From DTU078 sp002397345 (GTDB lineage: Bacteria > Bacillota > Clostridia > Oscillospirales > CAG-272): a DNA stretch of 64,000 nt. Positions 56,938 to 64,000 of the stretch are shown piece after piece (position 1 is the stretch's first letter; each line of letters starts with the position of its first letter). Below the pieces are notes generated by a model. It was not told where the DNA came from and ran no database searches. It saw nothing but the letters and a program-made list of their open reading frames with translations. A program made the translations under genes and the position numbers. The stretch is from contig CALLYE010000073.1 of assembly GCA_937875545.1 (NCBI GenBank), forward strand, positions 1-64,000, written 5' to 3'.

Positions 56938-58482
56938 ATGAAAAATTCTCTGAAAAATTGTGATGTAACAATGCCAAACAAATTCAAACGCGCCTTTTCA
57001 CTGCTGCTTGCCGCCGTTATCATTTTAACAATGCCCTCCTGCGGTATCATAATAATCAATAAAGGCGCCGAGAGCATCTCCGAAACAGGCGGCGCCTCAA
57101 AAATAAGTGAGCTTACCGACGGTCAGTCAACAACGCAATCGGTCACCTATGAAAAAATCACCACCGGCGACGCCGCGGCCGCCGCAAAATCGGCGCTTGA
57201 TAAAATAACCGCGCGAGACTTCGGCGGCATCAGCATTTTTATCGCCTCGACAGCGCCAGAGGCGTTCGTTCCTTCTTCCGCGGGCGATGACATGCCGGCA
57301 GCGCGCAACACGCGTAAAAAGCTTGTCGAGGAAAAATTAAACACACAGATATTAACCATCTCCGGCACTTCCGCACAAATTTTTGAAGATCTGCGCACCG
57401 CCGAAAAAGCGGGGGTTTATTATGCCGATATTATAGCCGTACCGCTGTCGGAGCTGGGTAAATTCATCGCGGAGGGACTGCTGCTCAAGCTTAATTCCCT
57501 TCCCTTCCTTGATCTTGGCGCCGAATGGTTTGACGCCGACGGCATGACGCAGGCTGCGGCGGATATGAACGCGGCGTATACGGTGATCGGCGCGGTCAAC
57601 GAAGAACCGGGCGATCTGTATTCGATTTTCTGGAACCGCGATCTGACCGATTCGGTGAACGCGGGCAATCTTTACAAGCTCGCCAATAACGGCGTTTGGA
57701 TCTGGGACTATATGCTGACCTGCGCGCGCGCGCTTACGAAAATCGACGGGCCGCAGGAAACGTCGTCAGCCGCGCCATACGGCATTTGTTCATCTGTAAG
57801 CGCCGAAGAATTTATAAACACCTTTTTTGCCGCCTCGGGCGAACACTTCTGTAAAATGGGCGACGACGGCATCCTTTCCGCCGCGTTCGGCGGTAACCGC
57901 GCTTCCGCGGCAGCGGAAAAAATCAAAAAAATATTTGCCGCCGACGCAAAACCGCTCGGCTCGCTGACGGACATGCGGGAAAGCAGCGGGATAAGCGCAT
58001 TTTACAACGGCAATTCCGCTTTCATCCTCGCCCCGCTTGCCGGTGCGGATTGGTTCGTCAACATGAAGCCGAATTGGGGCATCCTGCCCATACCCAAATA
58101 CGATGAAGCGCAGGACAAGTATTATTCCCCCTTAAGCAGCGGCGCGCTTTCTTTCTCAACGCCGAAAAGCAACCCGAATATTGAGGCGGCGGGCGTTTTC
58201 ATCTCCGCCTTTTCCGCCGCGACCGGCGACCTTATTTCCGACGCGTTTTATTCGCACATGATAAAACACGTCATACGCGACGACCGCTGGCTTGATATGA
58301 TAGATCTGATCCGGGGCGGCGCGGTAATCGACTTTGCGCGGATTTTCGGTTCCGGAAACAAAGTCATCGCGGCGGCGACATATGAATCCCTTTATAATGC
58401 CGTGCGCGGCAAGGCGACGCTGGGCTATTATTTCAAGCAGCACGCCAAGACACTTGACGCGCAGATACGTAAATTATCATGA
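56938..58482 (+). CDS. Extracellular solute-binding lipoprotein
   Basis: A 514-residue exported protein. A Lys-rich start and a hydrophobic stretch end in the lipobox TMPSC (Cys about 36), followed by a Ser/Thr-rich linker. The mature part resembles SBP family 1/8 (YADIIAVPLSELGKFIAEGLLLKLNSLPFLDL, SIFWNRDLTDSVNAGNLYKLANNGVWIWDYMLTCARAL, MKPNWGILPIPKYDEAQDKYYSPLSSGALSF). It is related in style to the lipoprotein at 40705. No permease gene is adjacent. The first ATG was taken; a second ATG 11 codons later would still leave a lipoprotein signal. Confidence 0.78.
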   Translation: MKNSLKNCDVTMPNKFKRAFSLLLAAVIILTMPSCGIIIINKGAESISETGGASKISELTDGQSTTQSVTYEKITTGDAAAAAKSALDKITARDFGGISIFIASTAPEAFVPSSAGDDMPAARNTRKKLVEEKLNTQILTISGTSAQIFEDLRTAEKAGVYYADIIAVPLSELGKFIAEGLLLKLNSLPFLDLGAEWFDADGMTQAAADMNAAYTVIGAVNEEPGDLYSIFWNRDLTDSVNAGNLYKLANNGVWIWDYMLTCARALTKIDGPQETSSAAPYGICSSVSAEEFINTFFAASGEHFCKMGDDGILSAAFGGNRASAAAEKIKKIFAADAKPLGSLTDMRESSGISAFYNGNSAFILAPLAGADWFVNMKPNWGILPIPKYDEAQDKYYSPLSSGALSFSTPKSNPNIEAAGVFISAFSAATGDLISDAFYSHMIKHVIRDDRWLDMIDLIRGGAVIDFARIFGSGNKVIAAATYESLYNAVRGKATLGYYFKQHAKTLDAQIRKLS

Positions 58483-58559
58483 ATTAAACATAATAAAACG
58501 GGTACACATATAGATGTGCTTTATATCATGTAAATATTATGTGAATTCTCATGCCGAGG

Positions 58560-58588
58560 TTTACTTATTAGGCAAAATATGATATAAT
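58560..58588 (+). promoter_or_regulatory. Sigma-A promoter of rpsO
   Basis: TTTACT (58560-58565), 17-nt spacer, TATAAT (58583-58588). The transcript would begin near 58595. Confidence 0.7.
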
Positions 58589-58594
58589 AATATC

Positions 58595-58761
58595 TGTTTG
58601 TTAACGCGCGCCCAGTTTTCAGGCCTAAAGGGGCGGACAAGCGAAAAATTGCTTAAGTTTATTCTGTAAAGCAAAATCGAACATGTCCAATGCCCGCTTC
58701 ACCCGCCGTCTGCTGAGTATGACGTTAATAGTATAAAATTTTTATAAAAAGGTGAAACACA
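58595..58761 (+). other. Structured 5' leader of rpsO
   Basis: About 165 nt of leader with AAGC-GAAAAATT-GCTT inside a larger possible stem GGACA...TGTCC and GC-rich flanks. Many bacterial rpsO leaders bind S15 for feedback control; whether this one does cannot be told from sequence alone. Confidence 0.4.
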
Positions 58762-59025
58762 ATGCAGAAAGAAACCAAAACCCAGATTATCGTGGGTAAC
58801 AGCATCCATGAAGGCGACACAGGCTCTCCCGAGGTGCAGATCGCGCTGCTGACAGCGCGTATTGCAAACCTGACCGAGCATTTGAAGACTAATAAAAAAG
58901 ACCACCACTCGCGCCGCGGGCTGTTGAAAATGGTCGGTCACCGCAGAAATCTGCTTAACTATCTGATGAAAAAAGACATTAACCGCTACCGCGCAATCAT
59001 AGAAAAACTCAACATCAGAAAGTAA
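58762..59025 (+). CDS. rpsO: 30S ribosomal protein S15
   Basis: An 87-residue primary 16S rRNA-binding protein. TGSPEVQIALLTARIANLTEHLKTNKKDHHSRRGLLKMVGHRRNLLNYL is the near-invariant family core with the HHSRRGLL(K) helix. RBS AAAGGTG lies 7 nt before the ATG. It precedes pnp, the usual rpsO-pnp order of most bacteria. Confidence 0.98.
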   Translation: MQKETKTQIIVGNSIHEGDTGSPEVQIALLTARIANLTEHLKTNKKDHHSRRGLLKMVGHRRNLLNYLMKKDINRYRAIIEKLNIRK

Positions 59026-59046
59026 TCGCCGGTTTTAACAAAACCT

Positions 59047-59083
59047 TGTAGGGGCGTCAGCGTTTACAAACGTTGGTCGCCCA
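59047..59083. repeat. TGTAGGGGCGTC palindromic repeat between rpsO and pnp
   Basis: TGTAGGGGCGTCAGCGTTT-ACA-AACGTTGGTCGCCC, an imperfect hairpin. Related sequences occur at 18178-18207 and 23623-23647. It takes the place where an RNase III hairpin is often found in rpsO-pnp operons. Confidence 0.6.
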
Positions 59084-59161
59084 TCATTTTTAAAAAACAA
59101 GTTATTTTTGAATGAAGAGAATGTCAATTTTGGAGCAATCTTGACAGAAAGAAGAAGAAAG

Positions 59162-61375
59162 ATGTTTGAAAATTACCGCGAATTTCATTATACGCTGGCA
59201 GGACGCCCGCTGACAATCGAAACAGGTAAAATGGCGGGGCTCGCAAACGGCGCCTGCCTTGTCCGTTACGGAGATACCGCGATCCTTGCCACCGCCACCG
59301 CCAGCGCCAAGCCGCGCGACGGCATAGATTATTTGCCGCTGTCCGTCGATTTTGATGAGCGTCAATATGCCGCGGGAAAAATCCCCGGCGGATTTTTCCG
59401 CCGCGAGGGTCGTCCGTCCGAAAAAGCGATACTCACCTCCCGCGTTATCGACCGCCCGACCCGCCCGCTGTTCCCCAAGGATCTGCGCAACGACATCGCG
59501 CTCAACCTGCTGGTTATGTCCGTCGAAAACGACAACTCACCCGAAATTGCCGCTATGATCGGTTCGTCGATCGCGCTTACCATCTCCGATATCCCGTGGA
59601 ACGGGCCGATTGCGGGCGTTTTCGTCGGTATGGTGGACGGCAAGTTTATTATCAACCCCACCGTCGCACAGCGTGAAGCGAGCATACTCGAGCTGACCGT
59701 CGCGGGCACCGCTGAAAAAGTCGTCATGATCGAAGCCGGCGCGAAAGAAGTGTCTGACAGCGACATGTACAATGCAATAATGTTCGCCCACGAAGAAATA
59801 AAGAAAATTTGCGCCTTTATTTCTTCGATACAGGCTGAGGTCGGCAAACCCAAGTTTGCATACACCGCCGTCGACGTCGATCCTGATATATATGAGAAAG
59901 TCAAGGCTTTCTGCGTCGAAGAAGTCAAATCGGCGCTTGATACCGACGATAAAAATGTCCGCGACGCCGCGATGAATATCGTCACCGACAAAGTTTACGC
60001 CGAATTTGACGAGGAATATCCCGACAGCCACCCGATGATGAACGAGGTGCTGTACAAGCTGCAAAAATCGGTCGTACGCGAATGGCTGCTCCAGGGCAAG
60101 CGCGTTGACGGGCGCAGGCTCGACGAGATCCGCCCGCTTGCGGCGGAGGTCGGTCTGCTCCCCCGTGTGCACGGCAGCGGTATGTTCACGCGCGGTCAGA
60201 CACAGGTCATCACCACCGCGACGCTCGGTTCGCTTGCAGACGCGCAGGAGCTGGACGGTATTGACGAAGACAACACCAAGCGCTATATGCACCATTACAA
60301 CATGCCGCCGTTCTCGACCGGCGAAGCAAAACCCACCCGCAGCCCCGGACGCCGCGAAGTCGGTCATGGCGCGCTGTCAGAACGCTCGCTTGTTCCCGTT
60401 CTGCCCTCGCTTGACGAATTCCCCTACGCTATCCGCTGCGTATCGGAGGTAATATCCTCCAACGGCTCGACCTCCCAGGCATCGGTCTGCGGTTCGACGC
60501 TGGCGCTGATGGACGCGGGTGTACCGATTAAATCACCTGTGGCGGGTATCTCCTGCGGCCTTATCACAGAAGGCGACCGCTGGATGACGATGATTGATAT
60601 CCAGGGCGTCGAGGACTTTTTCGGCGATATGGACTTCAAAGTCGCCGGCACGCATAAAGGCATCACCTCTATACAAATGGATCTAAAGATCGACGGTCTG
60701 ACGCCCGAGATCATTAAAAACGCGCTCGAGACGACCCATAAAGGGCGCGATTATATCATCGACGAGATACTCCTCAAAGCGATACCCGCGCCGCGTCCCG
60801 AGGTGTCGCGCTACGCTCCCAAGATGATCTCTCTGAAGATCGACCCCGAGAAGATCGGCGACGTTATCGGGCCGAAGGGTAAAATTATTCAGAAGATACA
60901 GGCTGAAACCGGCGCGAAGATTGACATCGAGGACGACGGCTCCGTATTCATCGCGGCAGTCAATCCCGAGTCGGGTATGATTGCCAAACGCATGATCGAG
61001 AACATCGTGTTCGAGCCGGAAGTCGGTACGATTTACACCGGTAAAGTGACGCGCGTGATACCCATCGGCGCGTTCGTGGAGTTCGCGCCCGGCAAAGAAG
61101 GCATGGTGCATATCTCCAAGCTTGAAAATTACCGCGTGGAAAAAGTTGAGGACGTGTGCAACGTGGGCGACACGATCACCGTCAAGTTCCTCGGTATGGA
61201 CGAAAAAGGTCGTATGAACCTCAGCCGCAAAGACGCTATGCCGAGAACGGAAGGCGCCGGCGAAGGCGCTTCGCACGAATTTAAGCCCTCCGCACCGCGT
61301 GAGGAAAAATCATCCGATACAACTTTCCGCCCCCGCCGTCCCTTCCGCAGACCGCGCGACGGCGGCGACGAGTAA
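59162..61375 (+). CDS. pnp: Polyribonucleotide nucleotidyltransferase (PNPase)
   Basis: A 737-residue 3'-5' phosphorolytic exoribonuclease. Two RNase PH-like domains (about 10-215 and 310-540, with GKMAGLANGACLVRYGDTAILATA and FFRREGRPSE; second with HGSGMFTRGQTQVITTATLG) flank a helical domain. They are followed by KH (IGDVIGPKGKIIQKIQAETGAKIDIEDDG) and S1 domains (GTIYTGKVTRVIPIGAFVEFAPGKEGMVHISKL), then an Arg/Gly/Asp-rich tail. I placed the start at ATG 59162, the usual N-terminus, after AAGAAGAAAG; an open TTG frame from 59108 is less likely. Forms a trimer and works in mRNA decay. Terminators follow at 61414 and 61462. Confidence 0.96.
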   Translation: MFENYREFHYTLAGRPLTIETGKMAGLANGACLVRYGDTAILATATASAKPRDGIDYLPLSVDFDERQYAAGKIPGGFFRREGRPSEKAILTSRVIDRPTRPLFPKDLRNDIALNLLVMSVENDNSPEIAAMIGSSIALTISDIPWNGPIAGVFVGMVDGKFIINPTVAQREASILELTVAGTAEKVVMIEAGAKEVSDSDMYNAIMFAHEEIKKICAFISSIQAEVGKPKFAYTAVDVDPDIYEKVKAFCVEEVKSALDTDDKNVRDAAMNIVTDKVYAEFDEEYPDSHPMMNEVLYKLQKSVVREWLLQGKRVDGRRLDEIRPLAAEVGLLPRVHGSGMFTRGQTQVITTATLGSLADAQELDGIDEDNTKRYMHHYNMPPFSTGEAKPTRSPGRREVGHGALSERSLVPVLPSLDEFPYAIRCVSEVISSNGSTSQASVCGSTLALMDAGVPIKSPVAGISCGLITEGDRWMTMIDIQGVEDFFGDMDFKVAGTHKGITSIQMDLKIDGLTPEIIKNALETTHKGRDYIIDEILLKAIPAPRPEVSRYAPKMISLKIDPEKIGDVIGPKGKIIQKIQAETGAKIDIEDDGSVFIAAVNPESGMIAKRMIENIVFEPEVGTIYTGKVTRVIPIGAFVEFAPGKEGMVHISKLENYRVEKVEDVCNVGDTITVKFLGMDEKGRMNLSRKDAMPRTEGAGEGASHEFKPSAPREEKSSDTTFRPRRPFRRPRDGGDE

Positions 61376-61413
61376 AACGGAGATACGGGGATACGGGGAC
61401 ACGAGGAATACGC

Positions 61414-61436
61414 GTGGGGGGAGAAGCTCCCCCCAC
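61414..61436. terminator. GC-rich hairpin after pnp
   Basis: GTGGGGGGAG and CTCCCCCCAC form a perfect 10-bp stem with loop AAG, flanked by GCG-rich and CACCCCGC sequence. Confidence 0.5.
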
Positions 61437-61461
61437 ACCCCGCAGACATAGACTAATATTA

Positions 61462-61498
61462 AAAAAGCATGCGCCAATAACCGGCGTATGCTTTTTTG
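61462..61498. terminator. Bidirectional terminator between pnp and ABC genes
   Basis: AAAAAAGCATGCGCC - AATAACC - GGCGTATGCTTTTTT, a stem with T run on both strands, so it can end pnp and the minus-strand ABC genes. Confidence 0.85.
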
Positions 61499-61582
61499 CT
61501 TTAATATGATATGTATTATATGTTCGCGGCGAACCTAAATCAAAAATACCTAAAACAATATCCGGCAAGCGGCTTGCCATTA

Positions 61583-63490
61583 TTATCTGTCATACCATTT
61601 TGCTTGCGTAGAATACAGCCTTGCATATTCGCCGTTGTTGGAAAGCAGTTCTTCGTGTGAGCCGTCCTCCACGATTTCGCCGTCCTTGAATACGACGACC
61701 CTGTCGGCGAGTGACGCGACGCTGATCCTGTGTGTAATCATTATAACCGTTTTTCCCTCGGTCATGGCTATATATTTCTTAAAAACCTCGGCTTCGGCAA
61801 GCGGGTCAAGATTGCTCATCGGTTCGTCAAGCACGATAAAATCCCGGTTTCGATAATACGCGCGCGCGATCGCGAGTTTTTGCCATTGGCCGCCGGACAA
61901 ATCCGTTCCGCCGATATCCTTGCCGAGCATAGCATCTTTTTCGGTACCTTCGAAACCCGAAAATTCGAGAGCCGTATCGATTTGACTTTCGCTGCGTTCT
62001 CTCTCCACATCGCCTAAAAACACATTATCCGCGATGGTAAATGTGTTAAATCTCGCCGGTTCCTGGAATACGCACGACAATCGGTTATATTTAATCGAAG
62101 GCTCCATGTCCTTGACGTTAACACCGTTAATTATTATATCGCCGCATGCGGGTTCAAGCATCCCGGTCAGCAGCTTGATAAACGTCGTCTTGCCGGCGCC
62201 GTTTTCACCGACGAACGCGACCTTTTCTCCTTTGTTTATTGTAAAACTTACGTTTTTAATCCTAAATTCGTCCGTTAACGGATAACGGTAGGTTATATTG
62301 CGAGCCTCTAGTTTTTCTATCTTTTCCGATGCATTTTCTCCGCCGATGTTTTTTGAAACTTGTTCATCTAAATCTATCAGTTCAAAAAATTGTGCCGCTT
62401 CGTTCTTCTTGGAGATAAAATTCGCCGCGGAGCTAAACAACTGTGAGGTACTCTCCATTAATGTGCCAATAAGCGCCAGCACCGCGCCGAGAGCACCGAC
62501 TGAAAGTTTTCCCTGCGTCAACAATACTATCGCGAAAACATTTGCCGCGATGCTTGCGAGATTTGAAATAAAGCCGCTCGCCGTTCCGAGCAAAAAAACG
62601 TTCATTTGATTTTTCTTTTCTTTGACGACATAATCGTCCGCGAGGACTTTCCATTTAGCAAAGAAAAAATCAAATAAATTCAGCGCCTTAACTTCCTTGG
62701 CGGAGCTGCCGAGCAAGACACCCTGATAATACCCTGCTTCGCGTAATATCTTTCCGTTGTCTCTCGAAAATTTAAAGTTCAGTTTATTACCGACATAAGT
62801 CGTATACAGCGTGGGAAGGGGCGCGACAAGGACGATGAAGCATAATATTGGGTTGAAAATATAAAGCGAAGCCGCGACCATAACGACGGAAACGATTTTC
62901 GCGATTATTATATATCCTTCGATTATAACGCCCCTTTGGAGCGAGCTCCATTCGCTGCCCATCGAATCGAAGCTGCGGTTTATAATATCGTTTATCTTCG
63001 GCACTTCCATATAATCCGGGCGGAGCTTCGATATCTTCTTAAACAGCTTGGCTTGGAACTTCTCCTGCAAACGGTGATCCTGTACTTTACTAAGACGCTC
63101 TATGTCTTCTCCGCCGTATAAATATCGGCCTATCAAATTATTAACAAACCCGATCAAGCCGTATAAAACCGCAAGCCCTATCAGTGAGAGTAATTGAACA
63201 GTCTGCGTATTTGCTTGGTTTATATAATTGTTTGCGCCGTCGATATACCTGCCCCAAACGAAAGCGGTTATCGGCTGCAATAGGCTTAAAACTATCGCGA
63301 GGCTCAAAAATATACCGCACATCAGTTTTGCCGATGAAAAAACATAATTGAAAAGCCGCGTCAGGTAAGATAATTTCGGCGGGTTCTCTTTGAGTATGTC
63401 GCGTTCGAAAACGGCTGTGTTATCGTCGAATTTTATTTCATAAACAGGTTTCTTTTCTTCAACCTTGTTCTTCTTGCTTTTTTTAAACAT
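61583..63490 (-). CDS. ABC transporter ATP-binding/permease protein (second half)
   Basis: A 635-residue fused permease-ATPase. A charged N-terminus (KKSKKNKVEEKK) precedes six membrane helices (about 55-330) and a nucleotide-binding domain with Walker A GENGAGKTTF (about 435), the Q loop, signature LSGGQWQKLAIARA and Walker B FIVLDEPMSNLD. Its start overlaps the stop of the next minus-strand ABC gene by 8 bases, so the two are coupled and likely form a heterodimeric exporter. Substrate unknown; peptides, lipids or drugs are typical. A terminator follows the stop. Confidence 0.9.
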   Translation of the reverse strand: MFKKSKKNKVEEKKPVYEIKFDDNTAVFERDILKENPPKLSYLTRLFNYVFSSAKLMCGIFLSLAIVLSLLQPITAFVWGRYIDGANNYINQANTQTVQLLSLIGLAVLYGLIGFVNNLIGRYLYGGEDIERLSKVQDHRLQEKFQAKLFKKISKLRPDYMEVPKINDIINRSFDSMGSEWSSLQRGVIIEGYIIIAKIVSVVMVAASLYIFNPILCFIVLVAPLPTLYTTYVGNKLNFKFSRDNGKILREAGYYQGVLLGSSAKEVKALNLFDFFFAKWKVLADDYVVKEKKNQMNVFLLGTASGFISNLASIAANVFAIVLLTQGKLSVGALGAVLALIGTLMESTSQLFSSAANFISKKNEAAQFFELIDLDEQVSKNIGGENASEKIEKLEARNITYRYPLTDEFRIKNVSFTINKGEKVAFVGENGAGKTTFIKLLTGMLEPACGDIIINGVNVKDMEPSIKYNRLSCVFQEPARFNTFTIADNVFLGDVERERSESQIDTALEFSGFEGTEKDAMLGKDIGGTDLSGGQWQKLAIARAYYRNRDFIVLDEPMSNLDPLAEAEVFKKYIAMTEGKTVIMITHRISVASLADRVVVFKDGEIVEDGSHEELLSNNGEYARLYSTQAKWYDR

Positions 63491-64000
63491 CGGCTATAAC
63501 CTTCTCTCCGTTTTTCTTATACCATTGCTTCTGCGCGTTGAACATCCTGGCATAAACGCCGTCTGTTCGCATCAGCTCGTCATGTGTGCCGTTTTCTTTT
63601 ATTTTCCCGTCGCTTATAACAAAAATTCGATCCGTTATCATCGTCGAGCCCAGTCTGTGGGTTATGAATACCGCTGTTTTGTTTTCAACCATGTCGGCGA
63701 ATTCGTTGTATAAATCGGCTTCAGCCATCGGGTCAAGCTGCGAGGTCGGTTCGTCGAGCAGCAGGATCGGTTTACCGCCCATAAACGCGCGTGAAATAGC
63801 AATCCTCTGCCATTGACCTCCCGATATGTCGACACCGCCTTCAAAATCCCTGCCAAGCAGCGTATCATAACCCTTTTCAAATTTTTCCGCGAATTCGTCA
63901 GCTTTGCCTTTCATCGCGGCTGTCTTAATTTTTTCGTCGTTTTCGATTTCATCTACGTCGCCGATACCGATATTTTCTTTCAGCGTTATACTGTACTTCG
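63483..64000 (-). CDS. ABC transporter ATP-binding/permease protein (first half), partial
   Basis: The C-terminal part of a second ABC half-transporter; the frame runs off the right edge, so the permease part and Walker A are missing. The last about 170 residues include YSITLKENIGIGDVD (Q-loop region onward), signature ISGGQWQRIAISRAF, Walker B PILLLDEPTSQLD and the H-loop FITHRLGS. It overlaps the downstream ABC gene by 8 bases. Together they form a coupled two-gene exporter operon on the minus strand. Confidence 0.9.
   Translation of the reverse strand, partial: KYSITLKENIGIGDVDEIENDEKIKTAAMKGKADEFAEKFEKGYDTLLGRDFEGGVDISGGQWQRIAISRAFMGGKPILLLDEPTSQLDPMAEADLYNEFADMVENKTAVFITHRLGSTMITDRIFVISDGKIKENGTHDELMRTDGVYARMFNAQKQWYKKNGEKVIADV

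Noticed and set aside
59537..60367. Open frame of about 276 codons antisense to pnp
   Set aside because: It is opposite a strongly conserved gene, has no RBS and no family resemblance.

Overview
The window looks like a chromosomal segment of a spore-forming, anaerobic-type Firmicute, most likely a Clostridia/Oscillospiraceae-like lineage. The evidence is a spoVAC-AD-AE cluster, an IspH-ribosomal protein S1 fusion gene, hemZ, a SpoVB-like flippase, a BlaI/BlaR1-type pair, and many sigma-A promoters of the TTGACA-17-TATAAT kind. The DNA is moderately GC-rich. The left edge (1 to about 900) is clearly AT-rich: it holds the end of a tyrosine integrase lying 62 bp from the 3' end of a tRNA-Val gene, so the window begins inside an integrated element and leaves it at the tRNA.

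Layout. 0.9-3.7 kb (-): tRNA-Val, a sugar-1-phosphate nucleotidyltransferase and a GH2 glycosidase. 3.8-9.6 kb (-): an export cassette of two ABC half-transporters, each with an extra N-terminal domain and a zinc ribbon, flanking a DUF1854 protein. 9.7-14 kb: asd, spoVAC-AD-AE and convergent murI. Asd makes the precursor of dipicolinate and SpoVA proteins move dipicolinate into spores. 14-21 kb (+): a Na/Pi cotransporter, then a translationally coupled operon of a TerB_N/TerB_C protein, a DUF2791 (BREX-type) ATPase, a leucine-rich-repeat lipoprotein and dtd. 21-27.5 kb (+): hemZ, a uridine-kinase-like enzyme, purine nucleoside phosphorylase, an MTA/SAH deaminase and a SpoVB-like flippase. 27.6-38 kb: accessory sugar and sensor genes (two AraC/BlaI-type regulators, Gfo/Idh oxidoreductase, FG-GAP protein, BlaR1-like protease receptor, a SUMF1-glycosidase fusion, a sugar isomerase). 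38-47.4 kb: HAD phosphatase, GT2 glycosyltransferase, a palindromic mobile-like element, a solute-binding lipoprotein, a small spore-type gene, Gfo/Idh, a membrane-VOC fusion, an ABM protein, rsmI and an AraC/GyrI regulator. 47.5-54.7 kb (-): ispH-rpsA, plsC, cmk, a YhiN-like flavoprotein, an RpiR regulator and purD. 54.7-61.4 kb (+): cysE-cysS, a solute-binding lipoprotein, rpsO and pnp. 61.5-64 kb (-): a heterodimeric ABC exporter, the second subunit cut by the window end.

Most notable points. (1) The TerB_N/TerB_C-DUF2791 ATPase-lipoprotein operon has no helicase partner. (2) The ABC/zinc-ribbon/DUF1854 cassette. (3) A 16-bp palindrome at 38010 forms the abutting -35 boxes of two mirror-image divergent promoters. 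(4) A BlaR1-like receptor has an internally duplicated sensor module. (5) A 213-bp palindromic MITE-like element lies at 40476. (6) spoVAD and a 50-residue basic protein share leader sequences. (7) Two fused genes have strong internal ribosome binding sites. Functions are inferred from recognised motifs; no database search was possible.
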